From the NCBI RefSeq assembly GCF_009849585.1, contig NZ_VCRN01000006.1, positions 62,001-126,000 of the forward strand: a stretch of 64,000 nt of DNA, in the 5' to 3' direction. The stretch's first letter is position 1. Each line of letters starts with the position of its first letter. Under the pieces are notes generated by a model. The model did not search any database. It saw only the letters and a list, made by a program, of their open reading frames with translations, and had not been told where the DNA came from. Below, one piece after another: positions 50,078 to 58,786 of this stretch. The stretch is from Bacillus sp. ZZV12-4809 (lineage in GTDB: Bacteria > Bacillota > Bacilli > Bacillales > Cytobacillaceae). The translations under genes were made by a program, and so were the position numbers.

Positions 50078-50245
50078 TTCGGACTCTGGGTGTTGCTTGG
50101 TGTCCGTAGGTTGGACCAGGTTCCGACTCTAAACCGGAGTTTTCTGCCTTTTGTGTCCGAAGGTGGACCAAGTTCCGACTCTATCTCGCGTTTTCTCGCC
50201 TTTTATGTCCGAAGGTGGACCTGGTCCCGACTCTACCCCCGGCCT
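50078..50245. repeat. TTCGGACTC/GTCCGAA 52-bp repeat array, copy B
   Basis: TTCGGACTCT or TTCCGACTCT starts at 50078, 50121, 50173 and 50225 (spacings 43, 52, 52), each followed by a C/T-rich spacer and TGTCCGAAGGTGGACC. It is the same family as the array at 15250, 35 kb away. It fills the gap between the spore-former gene and the small lipoprotein. Confidence 0.88.
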
Positions 50246-50279
50246 CCCCTGCTTTTTTTAGTCCAAACCAAGCAGCTTA

Positions 50280-50429
50280 TTACTCATCATCAATTTCCCC
50301 ATCACCGATTTCATCCTCTTCTTCTACGTCTTCAACCTGTTCGTCTTCCTCAGGCTTTTCATCGTTTCCGCAGCCCGTTAACGTTACGAAAGAAAGCGAT
50401 AGTAAAAGCATCAATAATAATTTTTTCAT
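50280..50429 (-). CDS. Small acidic lipoprotein
   Basis: 49 residues: MKKLLLMLLLSLSFVTLTGC, a lipoprotein signal with lipobox LTGC, followed by an extremely acidic tail (about 20 Asp/Glu in 29 residues) ending GEIDDE. AAGGAGG lies 8 nt before the ATG. The mature peptide would be a 30-residue lipid-anchored polyanion. Function unknown. The array at 50078-50245 follows it instead of a simple terminator. Confidence 0.8.
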   Translation of the reverse strand: MKKLLLMLLLSLSFVTLTGCGNDEKPEEDEQVEDVEEEDEIGDGEIDDE

Positions 50430-50589
50430 ATAAGTAACCTCCTTTTGGCTAGTTTTTCTAAAAGACCCCTCTTCTATGTATGTTTACTATTTCGCCGCCT
50501 TCCTCCCTTTTGAATATTTGCACCGTGATAGGAAAACACTTGTATAAGGCTATACTATTTTTTTACTCAGATTAAAGGATGTGCCACAG

Positions 50590-51294
50590 ATGGATTTTAT
50601 ACACAGTCAGCACTCGCTTTCTGCTTTGGAGTGGGGACTCAGGGCTGTCATCTCTTATTTCTTCTTAGTTATTGTCGTCCGGGTGCTGGGGCAGCGTGCT
50701 ATTTCCCAATTAAGGCTCCTTGATTTAGTAATGGCTTTCGTCATAGGCAACATTATTGCCCATCCCTTATCAGATGAGGAGCTTGGATTAAAAGGCTCCA
50801 TGATTACAACGATTGTGCTGGTAATACTTTACCTGATCAGTTTATTCAGTGTACTGAAATGGCCGGCAGTCAGAAATCTGGTGAATAGCAAGCCCATCAC
50901 CGTCGTGCAGAATGGCGAAATCCTATACAAAGGCTTAAACAAAGCAAGGATTTCTATTGATGTGCTTCTGGAGGAACTGCGGGAGAAAAAAGTGGAAGAT
51001 GTCAAAAAGGTGGCGCTGGCTCTGTGGGAACCGAGCGGGAATATTTCGTTCTTTTTAGATCCCAAATATGAACCTATTACACCTGCATACCTTCAAAGGA
51101 GTGCGGAACCATTTGATTTGCCAAGAACGATTATTAAAGAAGGTAAAGTGGATAAACAAACACTGCAAACCATACAAAAGGATGAAGGATGGCTAATCGC
51201 CCATCTACAGCGTTTTTATCAGACGGAAATAAATAATGTTCTGTTAGCTACCATGGACAGCAAAGGAACTTTGAAGATATTTTTATATCAATAA
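50590..51294 (+). CDS. YetF-like DUF421 membrane protein
   Basis: 234 residues: three N-terminal transmembrane segments (AVISYFFLVIVVRVLGQRAISQL, LVMAFVIGNIIAHPL, MITTIVLVILYLISLF) and a cytoplasmic domain with KPITVVQNGEILYKGLNKARISIDVLLEELREK, the DUF421 signature. Relatives YetF, YdfR and YdfS are sporulation- or stress-linked. The ATG at 50590 is at SD distance from AAAGGATG; the GTG at 50581 is not. Confidence 0.87.
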   Translation: MDFIHSQHSLSALEWGLRAVISYFFLVIVVRVLGQRAISQLRLLDLVMAFVIGNIIAHPLSDEELGLKGSMITTIVLVILYLISLFSVLKWPAVRNLVNSKPITVVQNGEILYKGLNKARISIDVLLEELREKKVEDVKKVALALWEPSGNISFFLDPKYEPITPAYLQRSAEPFDLPRTIIKEGKVDKQTLQTIQKDEGWLIAHLQRFYQTEINNVLLATMDSKGTLKIFLYQ

Positions 51295-51396
51295 TTCGGT
51301 TGTAGTTTTCACCATTCTGTCACAACTCTCTCTAATCCCCCTGTCGTTTTCCCCCTTTCATTTCGATTATCAGTGATGAAAGGGCGGTGCAAAGAT

Positions 51397-52206
51397 ATGA
51401 ATCTTAAATCAGGCAGTGTGAACCAGTTTGAACAGTTTTCTCAGTTTAAAGACCTTCAGGAATTTAATGCCCATCTGGAAATGTGGCTGGCCGTATATAA
51501 AATTAAGTTTTCAAAAGGAGAACTTGTTGGGCTGAAACGGCTTATCCGTTTTGCCGCGAAGGTTCCCGGTGTTTCCAATGCAAAGATCGGGACCGTTTTA
51601 AAAGCCATTCATGCTGAATACAGCGGCAATGGCATTTCACGCTCTACTTTTAAAAGAATGATTGCAAAAGCTATAAGTCTCGGCATTTTCACTGTTCATG
51701 AAACAGAAAGAAAAAATGGCTCGCAATCCAGCAACTTATATGTATTTAATCGTTTTCCCCAAAGTGGGCCACCCAAAAAGGAAAAAATGGACCACCCTAA
51801 AACTATCAATCTTTCTAAAACTAATAACCATCAAAAGATTACTAAACGTAACGAAACCGAACTTGATTACCGCTTTACCAGTGATCGTGTTCCAAGAGCA
51901 TTCACCGAGCTTGTCCAATACTTTTTCCCGGAAGCAAAGCAGATCGAGGAATTCTGGAAAATGACAGCCATTGCTGCCTATAAACATAATTGTGAACAAA
52001 ATGTGAACGTTGTACAGGATTTAGCGATTCAGGCTTTTCAACAGCTGATCCGGAAAATGAAAACCTCTTCAATAGCCCGTCCTATCGCGTATTTCTATGG
52101 GATTGTAACGAAAAAATTTGAAGAACAATACTACGAAGAATTATACGAAATGGGCTTTTCAGCGTATGAAAAAGATGTTTTCGCGGAATTTTTTTATAAA
52201 AAATAA
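51397..52206 (+). CDS. Winged-helix/HTH protein of unknown function
   Basis: 269 residues. Residues 15-120 contain a winged-helix-like region (SKGELVGLKRLIRFAAKVPGVSNAKIGTVLKAIH ... ISRSTFKRMIAKAISLGIFTVHET), as in replication- or phage-type HTH proteins; a charged linker follows, then a helical C-terminal half. No named family recognised. The ATG at 51397 follows AGGGCGGTG. It is upstream of the sigma-factor cluster with the TTAGACCCC array between. Confidence 0.65.
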   Translation: MNLKSGSVNQFEQFSQFKDLQEFNAHLEMWLAVYKIKFSKGELVGLKRLIRFAAKVPGVSNAKIGTVLKAIHAEYSGNGISRSTFKRMIAKAISLGIFTVHETERKNGSQSSNLYVFNRFPQSGPPKKEKMDHPKTINLSKTNNHQKITKRNETELDYRFTSDRVPRAFTELVQYFFPEAKQIEEFWKMTAIAAYKHNCEQNVNVVQDLAIQAFQQLIRKMKTSSIARPIAYFYGIVTKKFEEQYYEELYEMGFSAYEKDVFAEFFYKK

Positions 52207-52238
52207 AAAAAACTTGCTTAATGCCCGTAATTCTCAAG

Positions 52239-52293
52239 TTAGACCCCCTAACTCCGGAATTAGACCCCTTAATTCCTGAGTTAAGGGGTCTAA
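52239..52293. repeat. TTAGACCCC short repeat array
   Basis: TTAGACCCCCTAA (52239-52251), TTAGACCCCTTAA (52260-52272) and its exact reverse complement TTAAGGGGTCTAA (52281-52293); the starts are 21 bp apart. The last two form a 13-bp perfect hairpin with an 8-nt loop and no T tract. Confidence 0.88.
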
Positions 52294-52400
52294 ACGGCCA
52301 ATTTACGGCTTTTGCCCAATTCGCAAAAATAGGATAAAAAACCTATATTTGAGCTACCCGGGAATACTTTGAAAGCGCGCTTTCCTGAAGGGAATCCAGC

Positions 52401-52886
52401 ATGGAAAGCTTTGAGCAAGTGGCAGTGCAATTTGAACCGATGATTCACCAGATTATACGGTCTTTAAACATTTATCAAAATCAGGAAGACTATTTTCAAA
52501 TTGGCCTGATTCGTCTTTGGGAGGCGTGGAAACTATTTGATCCTTCAAGGGGAAACTTTTTGACGTTTGCTTATTCCATCGTTAAACAGGGACTCATTGA
52601 TGAGTTGAGAAAAACCAGGATGCAGAAAAACAGCGCTGTCACCCTTAGTGAGGAATTCTGGTCATCAGTGGAATCTGTCTATACATTCCAGCCTCTCGAA
52701 AAAGAGAAGCTTCTTTCTTACTGCAGCAGCCTCACCCAAAACCAGACCATATGGGTGCTTTCGACTTTCCTCCTTGATTTGTCAACCAAAGAGATCGCTG
52801 CACAGCAGGGAGTAACTGTTTCAGCGGTAAAAGCCTGGAAAAAAGGAGCCCTGATAAAACTTAGGACTACTATTCCGCAAAACTAA
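52401..52886 (+). CDS. Short sigma-70 family RNA polymerase sigma factor
   Basis: 161 residues: region 2 (EDYFQIGLIRLWEAWKLFDPSRGNFLTFAYSIVKQGLIDELRK) and a region 4 HTH (LSTKEIAAQQGVTVSAVKAWKKGALIKL). It lacks regions 1 and 3 and resembles ECF or SigO-type factors. AAGGGAA precedes the ATG. Followed by DUF1659, DUF2922 and YvrJ genes, a set that recurs with such sigma factors in bacilli. No anti-sigma gene is evident. Confidence 0.82.
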   Translation: MESFEQVAVQFEPMIHQIIRSLNIYQNQEDYFQIGLIRLWEAWKLFDPSRGNFLTFAYSIVKQGLIDELRKTRMQKNSAVTLSEEFWSSVESVYTFQPLEKEKLLSYCSSLTQNQTIWVLSTFLLDLSTKEIAAQQGVTVSAVKAWKKGALIKLRTTIPQN

Positions 52887-52959
52887 AAATTTTTATCGGG
52901 CACCATGTCTTTTTTCAGCCTTCATTTCGATTATATAGGTGAAAAGGAGGTGAGCAGAA

Positions 52960-53178
52960 ATGGCACAGGCAATCATCACTACTTCTAAGCTTCGCCTGGT
53001 TTTTGAAACAGGATTGAACGGACAGGGCAAACCTGTCTATAAATCAAAAACCTATAACAGCGTGAAGCAATCCGCTACCGCGGACCAGCTTTTCACAGTG
53101 GGACAGGCAATCGCCGGATTATCCAGCTACCCGCTGTCAGAGCTGAACAGAAATGACAGCTTCAATATTTTAGGCTAA
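52960..53178 (+). CDS. DUF1659 protein
   Basis: 72 residues: TTSKLRLVFETGLNGQGKPVYKSKTYNSVKQSATADQLFTVGQAIAGLSSYPLSELNRNDSF, the DUF1659 pattern. Small soluble beta-rich protein of unknown role. Very strong SD AAAGGAGGTGA. It precedes DUF2922 by 36 nt. Confidence 0.88.
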   Translation: MAQAIITTSKLRLVFETGLNGQGKPVYKSKTYNSVKQSATADQLFTVGQAIAGLSSYPLSELNRNDSFNILG

Positions 53179-53214
53179 TCCCGGTTGGAAATAACGATGT
53201 GGGAGGTGAAAGGA

Positions 53215-53433
53215 ATGGCAAAGACACTTGAAATGACATTTGTAACGGAACTGGGCAAGGAAACCAAATTATCGGTTGACAGCCCGAAGGAGCCGATTAA
53301 TCCAGCTGCGGTTAAGGCAGCGATGGAACAGATCATTGCAGCTAATGCATTTGACGGCAATGGCGGGGACTTTGTTTCTATTAAGGATGCCAGATTAATA
53401 GAACGCAATGTAAAAGATTATGAGTTAGTGTAA
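53215..53433 (+). CDS. DUF2922 protein
   Basis: 72 residues: MAKTLEMTFVTELGKETKLSVDSPKEPINPAAVKAAMEQIIAANAF...GGDFVSIKDARLIER, the DUF2922 pattern. Typically paired with DUF1659. The ATG at 53215 has GGGAGGTG upstream; the open frame to 53185 is an unlikely extension. A terminator follows. Confidence 0.88.
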   Translation: MAKTLEMTFVTELGKETKLSVDSPKEPINPAAVKAAMEQIIAANAFDGNGGDFVSIKDARLIERNVKDYELV

Positions 53434-53440
53434 GGAAATG

Positions 53441-53470
53441 AGGCCGGATTCTTAGAAACCGGCCTTTTTA
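53441..53470 (+). terminator. Terminator between DUF2922 and yvrJ
   Basis: 7-bp stem AGGCCGG / CCGGCCT around an 11-nt loop, then TTTTT. Probably partial, since yvrJ follows 30 nt on with its own SD but no clear promoter. Confidence 0.75.
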
Positions 53471-53495
53471 AGCTATAAAGAAAGGAGCATGCCTA

Positions 53496-53633
53496 ATGGA
53501 ACAAATGGTCACCCTGATCAGCGAACTCGGCTTCCCGATTGTGGTCACGCTTTTTCTGCTGAGCCGGATTGAAGCCAAGCTTGATGTGGTCGTGTCCTCA
53601 ATCCAGGGATTGCCGGATCGGCTGAAAGAATAG
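53496..53633 (+). CDS. yvrJ: YvrJ family protein
   Basis: 45 residues: MEQMVTLISELGFPIVVTLFLLSRIEAKLD, one transmembrane segment, then an amphipathic tail ending QGLPDRLKE. Matches the YvrJ family that accompanies DUF1659/DUF2922. AAAGGAG lies 8 nt before the ATG. The TAG stop codon is itself the first base triplet of the TAGAAAAGCG dispersed element. Function unknown; holin-like size and topology are suggestive only. Confidence 0.82.
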   Translation: MEQMVTLISELGFPIVVTLFLLSRIEAKLDVVVSSIQGLPDRLKE

Positions 53634-53676
53634 AAAAGCGAAAGCGCCTTGACCAAAACTGTGGTCAGGCGCTCTA
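53631..53676. terminator. Dispersed element copy 4, folded as a terminator
   Basis: TAGAAAAGCGAAAGCGCC begins at the yvrJ stop; AGCGCC-T-TGACCA pairs with TGGTCA-GGCGCT around AAACTG (53642-53673), giving a 12-bp stem between convergent genes. Confidence 0.75.
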
Positions 53677-53685
53677 AAAAGGGAC

Positions 53686-54558
53686 CTACTTTTTCGCAAC
53701 CGGAATCCAGATTTCACTGCGGAAGGTGGGAGAAGCGGTATCTTTGCTTTCATTCCATAGAATTTCCGGCCCTTCTACTTGCTGGTAAGAGGATGAAGGG
53801 AACCATTCTGAGTAGATTCTTCCCCAAACATTCTGAAGCGTTTCCGGAAACGGCCCCACTGCTTCAAAGACAGCCCATGAACAGGCTGGAACCTCAAGTG
53901 ATGACATTCCCTCCGGACATTCCTGAACGGTGGCAGCTCCGATAAAGTGGTCAAGCTCACCCTTTTCCTCCATTCTTCCTTCCGAAAAATTGGCTGAAGC
54001 ACTGATCAGGCCAAATGGCTCTGTATCAGATAACCCTTTGAGCTTTTGAATCATTTTTTCATCCAGGCTCTTCCACATGGCTGCAATCTCCGGATTCACC
54101 CCGTTAAAAATAATCGGTACCCGTTTTTTTAAACCCACAATCCTAAAGGCCTTTTTTTCTTCTATACGATAATTCATTTCAGTTCCTCCCTTAATAGATA
54201 AATGGAAAGTCATCGGAGGATAAGCCTTAAGGGCATGGCCATTGCTCCTCGCTTCTGAAGGAGTGATGCCATGAAGCTGCTGGAATGCCCTCGTAAACGA
54301 ATCCGGCGAGCTATATCCATATTGGAGAGCTACATCAATGATCTTGGCATTCTTATCCTTCAGATCAAAGGCAGCCAAAGTCAGCCGCCTCCTCCGGATA
54401 TACTCGGCAAGCGTTACCCCGGCGAGAAACGAAAACATTCGCTTAAAATGGTATTCTGAGCAACACGAAATCCTTGCTGCTTCTTTGAAGTCGATCTCAT
54501 CCATTAAATGCTCTTCAATATACCTCATCGCCCGATTCATATTTTGCAGCAAATCCAT
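53686..54558 (-). CDS. AraC-family regulator with GyrI-like effector domain
   Basis: 290 residues: two AraC HTH motifs in residues 1-105 ([66 protein letters not shown]), then a GyrI/AraE effector-binding domain ([15 protein letters not shown] to the end, with [26 protein letters not shown]). Rob/SoxS-like layout for sensing hydrophobic compounds. The ATG at 54558 has AAGGAGG 9 nt upstream. Confidence 0.88.
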   Translation of the reverse strand: MDLLQNMNRAMRYIEEHLMDEIDFKEAARISCCSEYHFKRMFSFLAGVTLAEYIRRRRLTLAAFDLKDKNAKIIDVALQYGYSSPDSFTRAFQQLHGITPSEARSNGHALKAYPPMTFHLSIKGGTEMNYRIEEKKAFRIVGLKKRVPIIFNGVNPEIAAMWKSLDEKMIQKLKGLSDTEPFGLISASANFSEGRMEEKGELDHFIGAATVQECPEGMSSLEVPACSWAVFEAVGPFPETLQNVWGRIYSEWFPSSSYQQVEGPEILWNESKDTASPTFRSEIWIPVAKK

Positions 54559-54639
54559 ATCGATGACCTCCTTGTATCTATAGATTAGCAGGAGCCGCTG
54601 GTGTGAACCCGACAATACATGCACGGAAATGCAGGATTG

Positions 54640-55089
54640 TTATTCCTTTTTATATTTCTTTTTTAACGTGTCAGAGACAATTCCCCCGCCGAGCATGAGT
54701 ACCAGCGGTCCAAAATTCCAGAAAAACGATCCGCGCAGAGGGATTTCCAAATCTGTAAAATGATTAAGTCCTAAAATGCCCAGTTTAATGAGCAGCATAG
54801 CCAGCCCGATCATAAATAAAATTTCAAAAAACACTTTCATTCTTGGATAAGCAAGCTGCCTGCTGTCCTTTATCACTTTCTCTGTCAATTCCCCGTCACT
54901 CCTTAATAATTCATCAATTGTAACTCCAAATAGATCACTCAGTTTAATAATGATTTCAATGCTGGGGTAGTTCTGGCCATTTTCCCATTTTGAAACAGAC
55001 TGGCGGCTCACAAACAGCTTTTCAGCCAGTTCCTCCTGTGACCAGCCTTTCTCTTTCCTCTCCTTTTTCAGCTTTTCCGCAAAAATCAT
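54640..55089 (-). CDS. XRE-family HTH membrane-associated regulator
   Basis: 149 residues: Cro/CI HTH at 1-60 (LKKERKEKGWSQEELAEKLFVSRQSVSKWENGQNYPSIE), a linker, then two hydrophobic segments (FFEILFMIGLAMLLIKLGIL; FWNFGPLVLMLGGGIV). A common Bacillus design of DNA-binding domain tethered to the membrane. AAAGGTGA precedes the ATG at 55089. Confidence 0.82.
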   Translation of the reverse strand: MIFAEKLKKERKEKGWSQEELAEKLFVSRQSVSKWENGQNYPSIEIIIKLSDLFGVTIDELLRSDGELTEKVIKDSRQLAYPRMKVFFEILFMIGLAMLLIKLGILGLNHFTDLEIPLRGSFFWNFGPLVLMLGGGIVSDTLKKKYKKE

Positions 55090-55305
55090 ATTCGCTATCA
55101 CCTTTCTCAAAGTCGATCATCTCATTATGGTAATTTTTTGGGTCAAAAGTAAAGATAGGAATGGTTGCTGGGGGGCGCACGCAGGGGTTGCATGGCTTTC
55201 CGGCGGGGTTTTTACGCCTTTTTTCCATTTATCTTAAAGCCCGCATTACTCGCTGAAAAGAGACATAAATAGGCTCCCATCCTATGCACGGGAGCCTTAA
55301 TGCCA

Positions 55306-56880
55306 TCATAATTTCGTATAGACATGCACGCAATTGCGTCCTGCCTGCTTGGCCGCATATAATGCTTTGTCCGCACGGTTCAGAAGCTGGTATAGAGTCT
55401 CCTCCGACTCTTTATCTGCCTGGGCCACACCCAGGCTCAGCGTGACCGGAATGGTTTTAGTCTCTGTCACGAGCGGATGTGATTGGAGACAGCTGCGCAG
55501 CCGTTCAGCCACTTCTGCGGCTTCAGACTCTGTGCATCCTGCTACGGCCAGTACAAACTCCTCGCCGCCATAACGGGCAAACAGTTCCTCCTTCTTCAGC
55601 TGGGATTGGCAAACAGCTGCGGCATGCACCAGAACCTGGTCACCAACGGAATGTCCATACGTATCATTAACATGTTTAAAATGATCAATATCCAAAAGAA
55701 TAACGGAAAAAGGGGCAGCCGTCTTTATAGCCTCAGCGAACTGACGGGTGCTTTGCTGAAAAAAGGCCCGGCGGTTATAAATCCGGGTAAGTTCATCATA
55801 ATAGGCTTGATGCTCCAGCTGAAGCTGTAAGCTTTTTAACTCCGTAATATCTGTAAAAATAATGAGCAGTCCCTTTCTCTTATGGACATGCTGTAAAGAC
55901 GAGATGCGGACCTGATAAGTCCGTTTGACAGGACCCGAAGCATCCAGCTCAATTTCCTGAGTATTGTCAGCTTCCTCTAGTCTAAAAGGGAATGCGATGT
56001 CTGCCATCTTCGGCCACATCTTTTCAAAATCCTGTCCATACATAAGTCTGTCCAATGGCGGAAACATTCTTTTGCACGCCTGATTGGACTCAATAATTCT
56101 GTTGGACTCATCCAGTACAATAACACCATCATTAATGCTGTTAAAAATTGCGTCTTTGGCAAAGGGCATAACGGTAAATAGCCGTGATGAGCTGATCGAC
56201 CAGAAATATAGAAGTGAAGATAGCCATAGGATCATTGGAACCGGGTCGATTCTTGGAGGCGTGAATCCGACTAGATAGATAAATGCAGTCACCATAGGAA
56301 CCAGCTGTCCGAACGCGATGGCGATCAGCTGCGGGCGATAGATTTTCGCAGTTTCTTTCCAATGAGAGAGAACCAGCAGAAATGCCACAAACATGCAGGA
56401 GAAGGTATACACGCCATGAATCATATACCATCTGCCAATTTCCTGATAAACATAAGGCGCACCCAGCAGCGGATCGATCTCAAAAACCCGATAATGAAGA
56501 TGATGCCAATCATTAGCAGCAACCATAAGAAGCGTAATAAAGGGGAGAATAAGCAGAGCCATACAGCGTCTTAACGTTATTTTATATCCCAGATACTGCA
56601 TGATGAACAACAGTCCCAAAGGCGGAGAAAAGGCCATCCCTGTATAGAGTGCAGTGGTCCAGAACTTAATTTCCTCAAGAGTCGACGACATCAGGCCGAA
56701 TGCAGAAGCAAAGCAATAAATCGTAATGGATGCCGTATAAATCATAAATAGCCGGGCGATATGAGTATACTGATGCTGTTTGGCAAAAACATAAGCACAT
56801 AAGCACAAATTAAACACGCCAGATGTACAAATAAGCGTAATATAAGCTGTCAATTCCGATTTCAAGGGGGAATACCTCAT
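55306..56880 (-). CDS. 7TM-PAS-GGDEF diguanylate cyclase
   Basis: 524 residues: about seven transmembrane helices in residues 1-230 (histidine-kinase N-terminal 7TM type, WYMIHGVYTFSCMFVAFLLVL), a PAS domain (NDGVIVLDESNRIIESNQACKRMF), then GGDEF with RYGGEEF and DIDHFKHVNDTYGHSVGDQVL. Predicted c-di-GMP synthase sensing a membrane or redox signal. The start is uncertain: no SD precedes the ATG at 56880, while the TTG near 56865 has GAGGT upstream. Confidence 0.88.
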   Translation of the reverse strand: MRYSPLKSELTAYITLICTSGVFNLCLCAYVFAKQHQYTHIARLFMIYTASITIYCFASAFGLMSSTLEEIKFWTTALYTGMAFSPPLGLLFIMQYLGYKITLRRCMALLILPFITLLMVAANDWHHLHYRVFEIDPLLGAPYVYQEIGRWYMIHGVYTFSCMFVAFLLVLSHWKETAKIYRPQLIAIAFGQLVPMVTAFIYLVGFTPPRIDPVPMILWLSSLLYFWSISSSRLFTVMPFAKDAIFNSINDGVIVLDESNRIIESNQACKRMFPPLDRLMYGQDFEKMWPKMADIAFPFRLEEADNTQEIELDASGPVKRTYQVRISSLQHVHKRKGLLIIFTDITELKSLQLQLEHQAYYDELTRIYNRRAFFQQSTRQFAEAIKTAAPFSVILLDIDHFKHVNDTYGHSVGDQVLVHAAAVCQSQLKKEELFARYGGEEFVLAVAGCTESEAAEVAERLRSCLQSHPLVTETKTIPVTLSLGVAQADKESEETLYQLLNRADKALYAAKQAGRNCVHVYTKL

Positions 56881-56964
56881 CAAATTATTTTTCTTTAATG
56901 TAGCATATCAAAAGTGATATGGGGCTTTTTATGGGAAAATAATCATCCAGTCTCCCACAAAAAA

Positions 56965-56993
56965 AGAACCTTCATCCTTCGGATCAAGGTTCT
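56965..56993 (-). terminator. Terminator of mqo
   Basis: AGAACCTT and AAGGTTCT with inner ATCC / GGAT pairs; T7 on the minus strand. Confidence 0.88.
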
Positions 56994-57000
56994 CCAACTT

Positions 57001-58512
57001 TTAGCTATAAGCAAGCTCCTGCTGTTTTTCCTTTTCGCTTAGACCCAGCACCTGCCCTGTGGATTCATGAATCTCACGGAACAGCTCAGGGTGTTCAGAT
57101 AGTGACATGCCGTAGGACGGAATCATTTTCTTAATTTTAAAGTGCCACTCGTCCATTTTCTCAGGGAAGCACTTCTGCAATACCTCAAGCATGACATTCA
57201 CGGCTGTTGAAGCACCCGGTGAAGCTCCGAGCAGAGCAGCAACCGTGCCGTCAGACGCACTGACTACCTCTGTGCCAAACTGCAGGGTTCCTTTTCCAGC
57301 TGGTGTATCCTTGATGACCTGTACACGCTGGCCGGCCACAACGACACTCCAGTCTTCACTCTTTGCGTTTGGAATGAACTCACGCAGTTCCTCTACGCGC
57401 TGTTCATGCGAAAGCATGACCTGCTGAATCAGGTATTTTGTCAGCGCCATTTCCTTTGCACCTGCAGCCAGCATGGTGATGACATTATTTGGCTTAACGG
57501 ACTTGATCAGGTCCATATTGGAGCCTGCTTTCAAGAACTTCGGCGAAAAGCCGGCAAACGGGCCAAACAGCAAGGATTTTTTGTTATCAATAAATCTTGT
57601 ATCCAGATGCGGCACAGACATTGGAGGAGCACCTACTTTGGCTTTTCCGTACACCTTCGCATGATGCTTCTCGACGATTTCCGGATTATTGCAGACAAGG
57701 AACAGTCCACTTACCGGGAATCCGCCAATATGCTTGGATTCAGGGATGCCCGTCTTCTGAAGCAGATGCAGGCTTCCACCGCCTCCGCCGATAAAGACAA
57801 ACTTCGCCTCATGGTTTTCAATTGTGCCGCTCTCTATATTTTTCACTTTTACATTCCATGATGCATTGCCGCCACGCTTCAAATCCTCAACGCTATGCTT
57901 GTAATGGACATTAACATTTTTATTCTTTAAATGGTCAAACAGCATGCGCGTTAACGCACCGAAGTTGACATCCGTTCCAGAGTCGATTTTTGTGGCTGCA
58001 ATCGGCTCATCCGACTCACGGCCTTCCATCATCACCGGGATCCATTCCTTAAGCTTCTTTGGATCATCGGAAAATTCCATGCCCTGAAACAGCGGATTAG
58101 CTGACAGCGCTTCCAATCGTTTTTTCAAAAACGAAACATTTTTTTCCCCCTGAACAAAGCTCATATGAGGAATTGGCATAATAAAGTCCTGCGGATTAGT
58201 AATCAGGTTGTTTTCTACCAGATATGACCAAAACTGTCTGGAAAGCTGAAATTGTTCATTTACATTAATCGCTTTAGCGATATCTATTGACCCATCAGAT
58301 TTTTCGGATGTATAGTTAAGCTCGCACAATGCAGCATGTCCCGTCCCTGCATTATTCCATTCGTTAGAGCTTTCTTCTCCTGCGCTAGCGAGCTTTTCAA
58401 ACACTTTGATTTCCCATTCAGGTGCTAATTCTTTCAGTAAAGACCCCAAAGTCGCGCTCATGATTCCGGCACCAATTAAGATAACGTCTGTTTTGTTCTG
58501 TACGCTGCTCAT
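57001..58512 (-). CDS. mqo: Malate:quinone oxidoreductase
   Basis: 503 residues of the Mqo family: FAD motif [84 protein letters not shown] and a C-terminal IPSYGMSL. Peripheral membrane enzyme oxidising malate to oxaloacetate and reducing menaquinone. The ATG at 58512 follows AAGGAAGG. A long leader precedes it. Confidence 0.96.
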   Translation of the reverse strand: MSSVQNKTDVILIGAGIMSATLGSLLKELAPEWEIKVFEKLASAGEESSNEWNNAGTGHAALCELNYTSEKSDGSIDIAKAINVNEQFQLSRQFWSYLVENNLITNPQDFIMPIPHMSFVQGEKNVSFLKKRLEALSANPLFQGMEFSDDPKKLKEWIPVMMEGRESDEPIAATKIDSGTDVNFGALTRMLFDHLKNKNVNVHYKHSVEDLKRGGNASWNVKVKNIESGTIENHEAKFVFIGGGGGSLHLLQKTGIPESKHIGGFPVSGLFLVCNNPEIVEKHHAKVYGKAKVGAPPMSVPHLDTRFIDNKKSLLFGPFAGFSPKFLKAGSNMDLIKSVKPNNVITMLAAGAKEMALTKYLIQQVMLSHEQRVEELREFIPNAKSEDWSVVVAGQRVQVIKDTPAGKGTLQFGTEVVSASDGTVAALLGASPGASTAVNVMLEVLQKCFPEKMDEWHFKIKKMIPSYGMSLSEHPELFREIHESTGQVLGLSEKEKQQELAYS

Positions 58513-58552
58513 TATAAACCCTTCCTTATCCCAGAATTTTGCCAAAAACTGC

Positions 58553-58630
58553 AGGCGCTTTACTCAGGCATCACCACTTGAAAGGCATCACCTAAGGACG
58601 CACCTTTTCCGTCACACAAAATACACATTC
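58553..58630 (-). other. Possible structured leader of mqo
   Basis: On the minus strand GGTGCG, then GGTGATGCCT twice (17 bp apart), then AAGCGCCTGCAG can pair in several ways. This is not a riboswitch class I recognise. Confidence 0.3.
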
Positions 58631-58731
58631 TATTCTATTATAATAATTGTTAGGGTAAGATAGCTAGCATTATCTGATAATTATATACTATTTTAGACAA
58701 ATTAGAAAGAGGGCGGAGTTTGGAGGAACAA

Positions 58732-58779
58732 AAACAGCAGATAAAACGATTCCAGTATTGGAAGTTTTGTCTGCTGTTT
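58732..58779 (-). terminator. Terminator of the sucrose operon
   Basis: AAACAGCAGA-TAAAAC pairs with GTTTTGTCTGCTGTTT around a 17-nt loop; GTTTTTGTT follows on the minus strand. Confidence 0.8.
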
Positions 58780-58786
58780 GGTACCT

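Noticed and set aside
55334..55830. Plus-strand ORFs over the GGDEF gene
   Set aside because: Antisense shadows of a well-conserved GGDEF domain.
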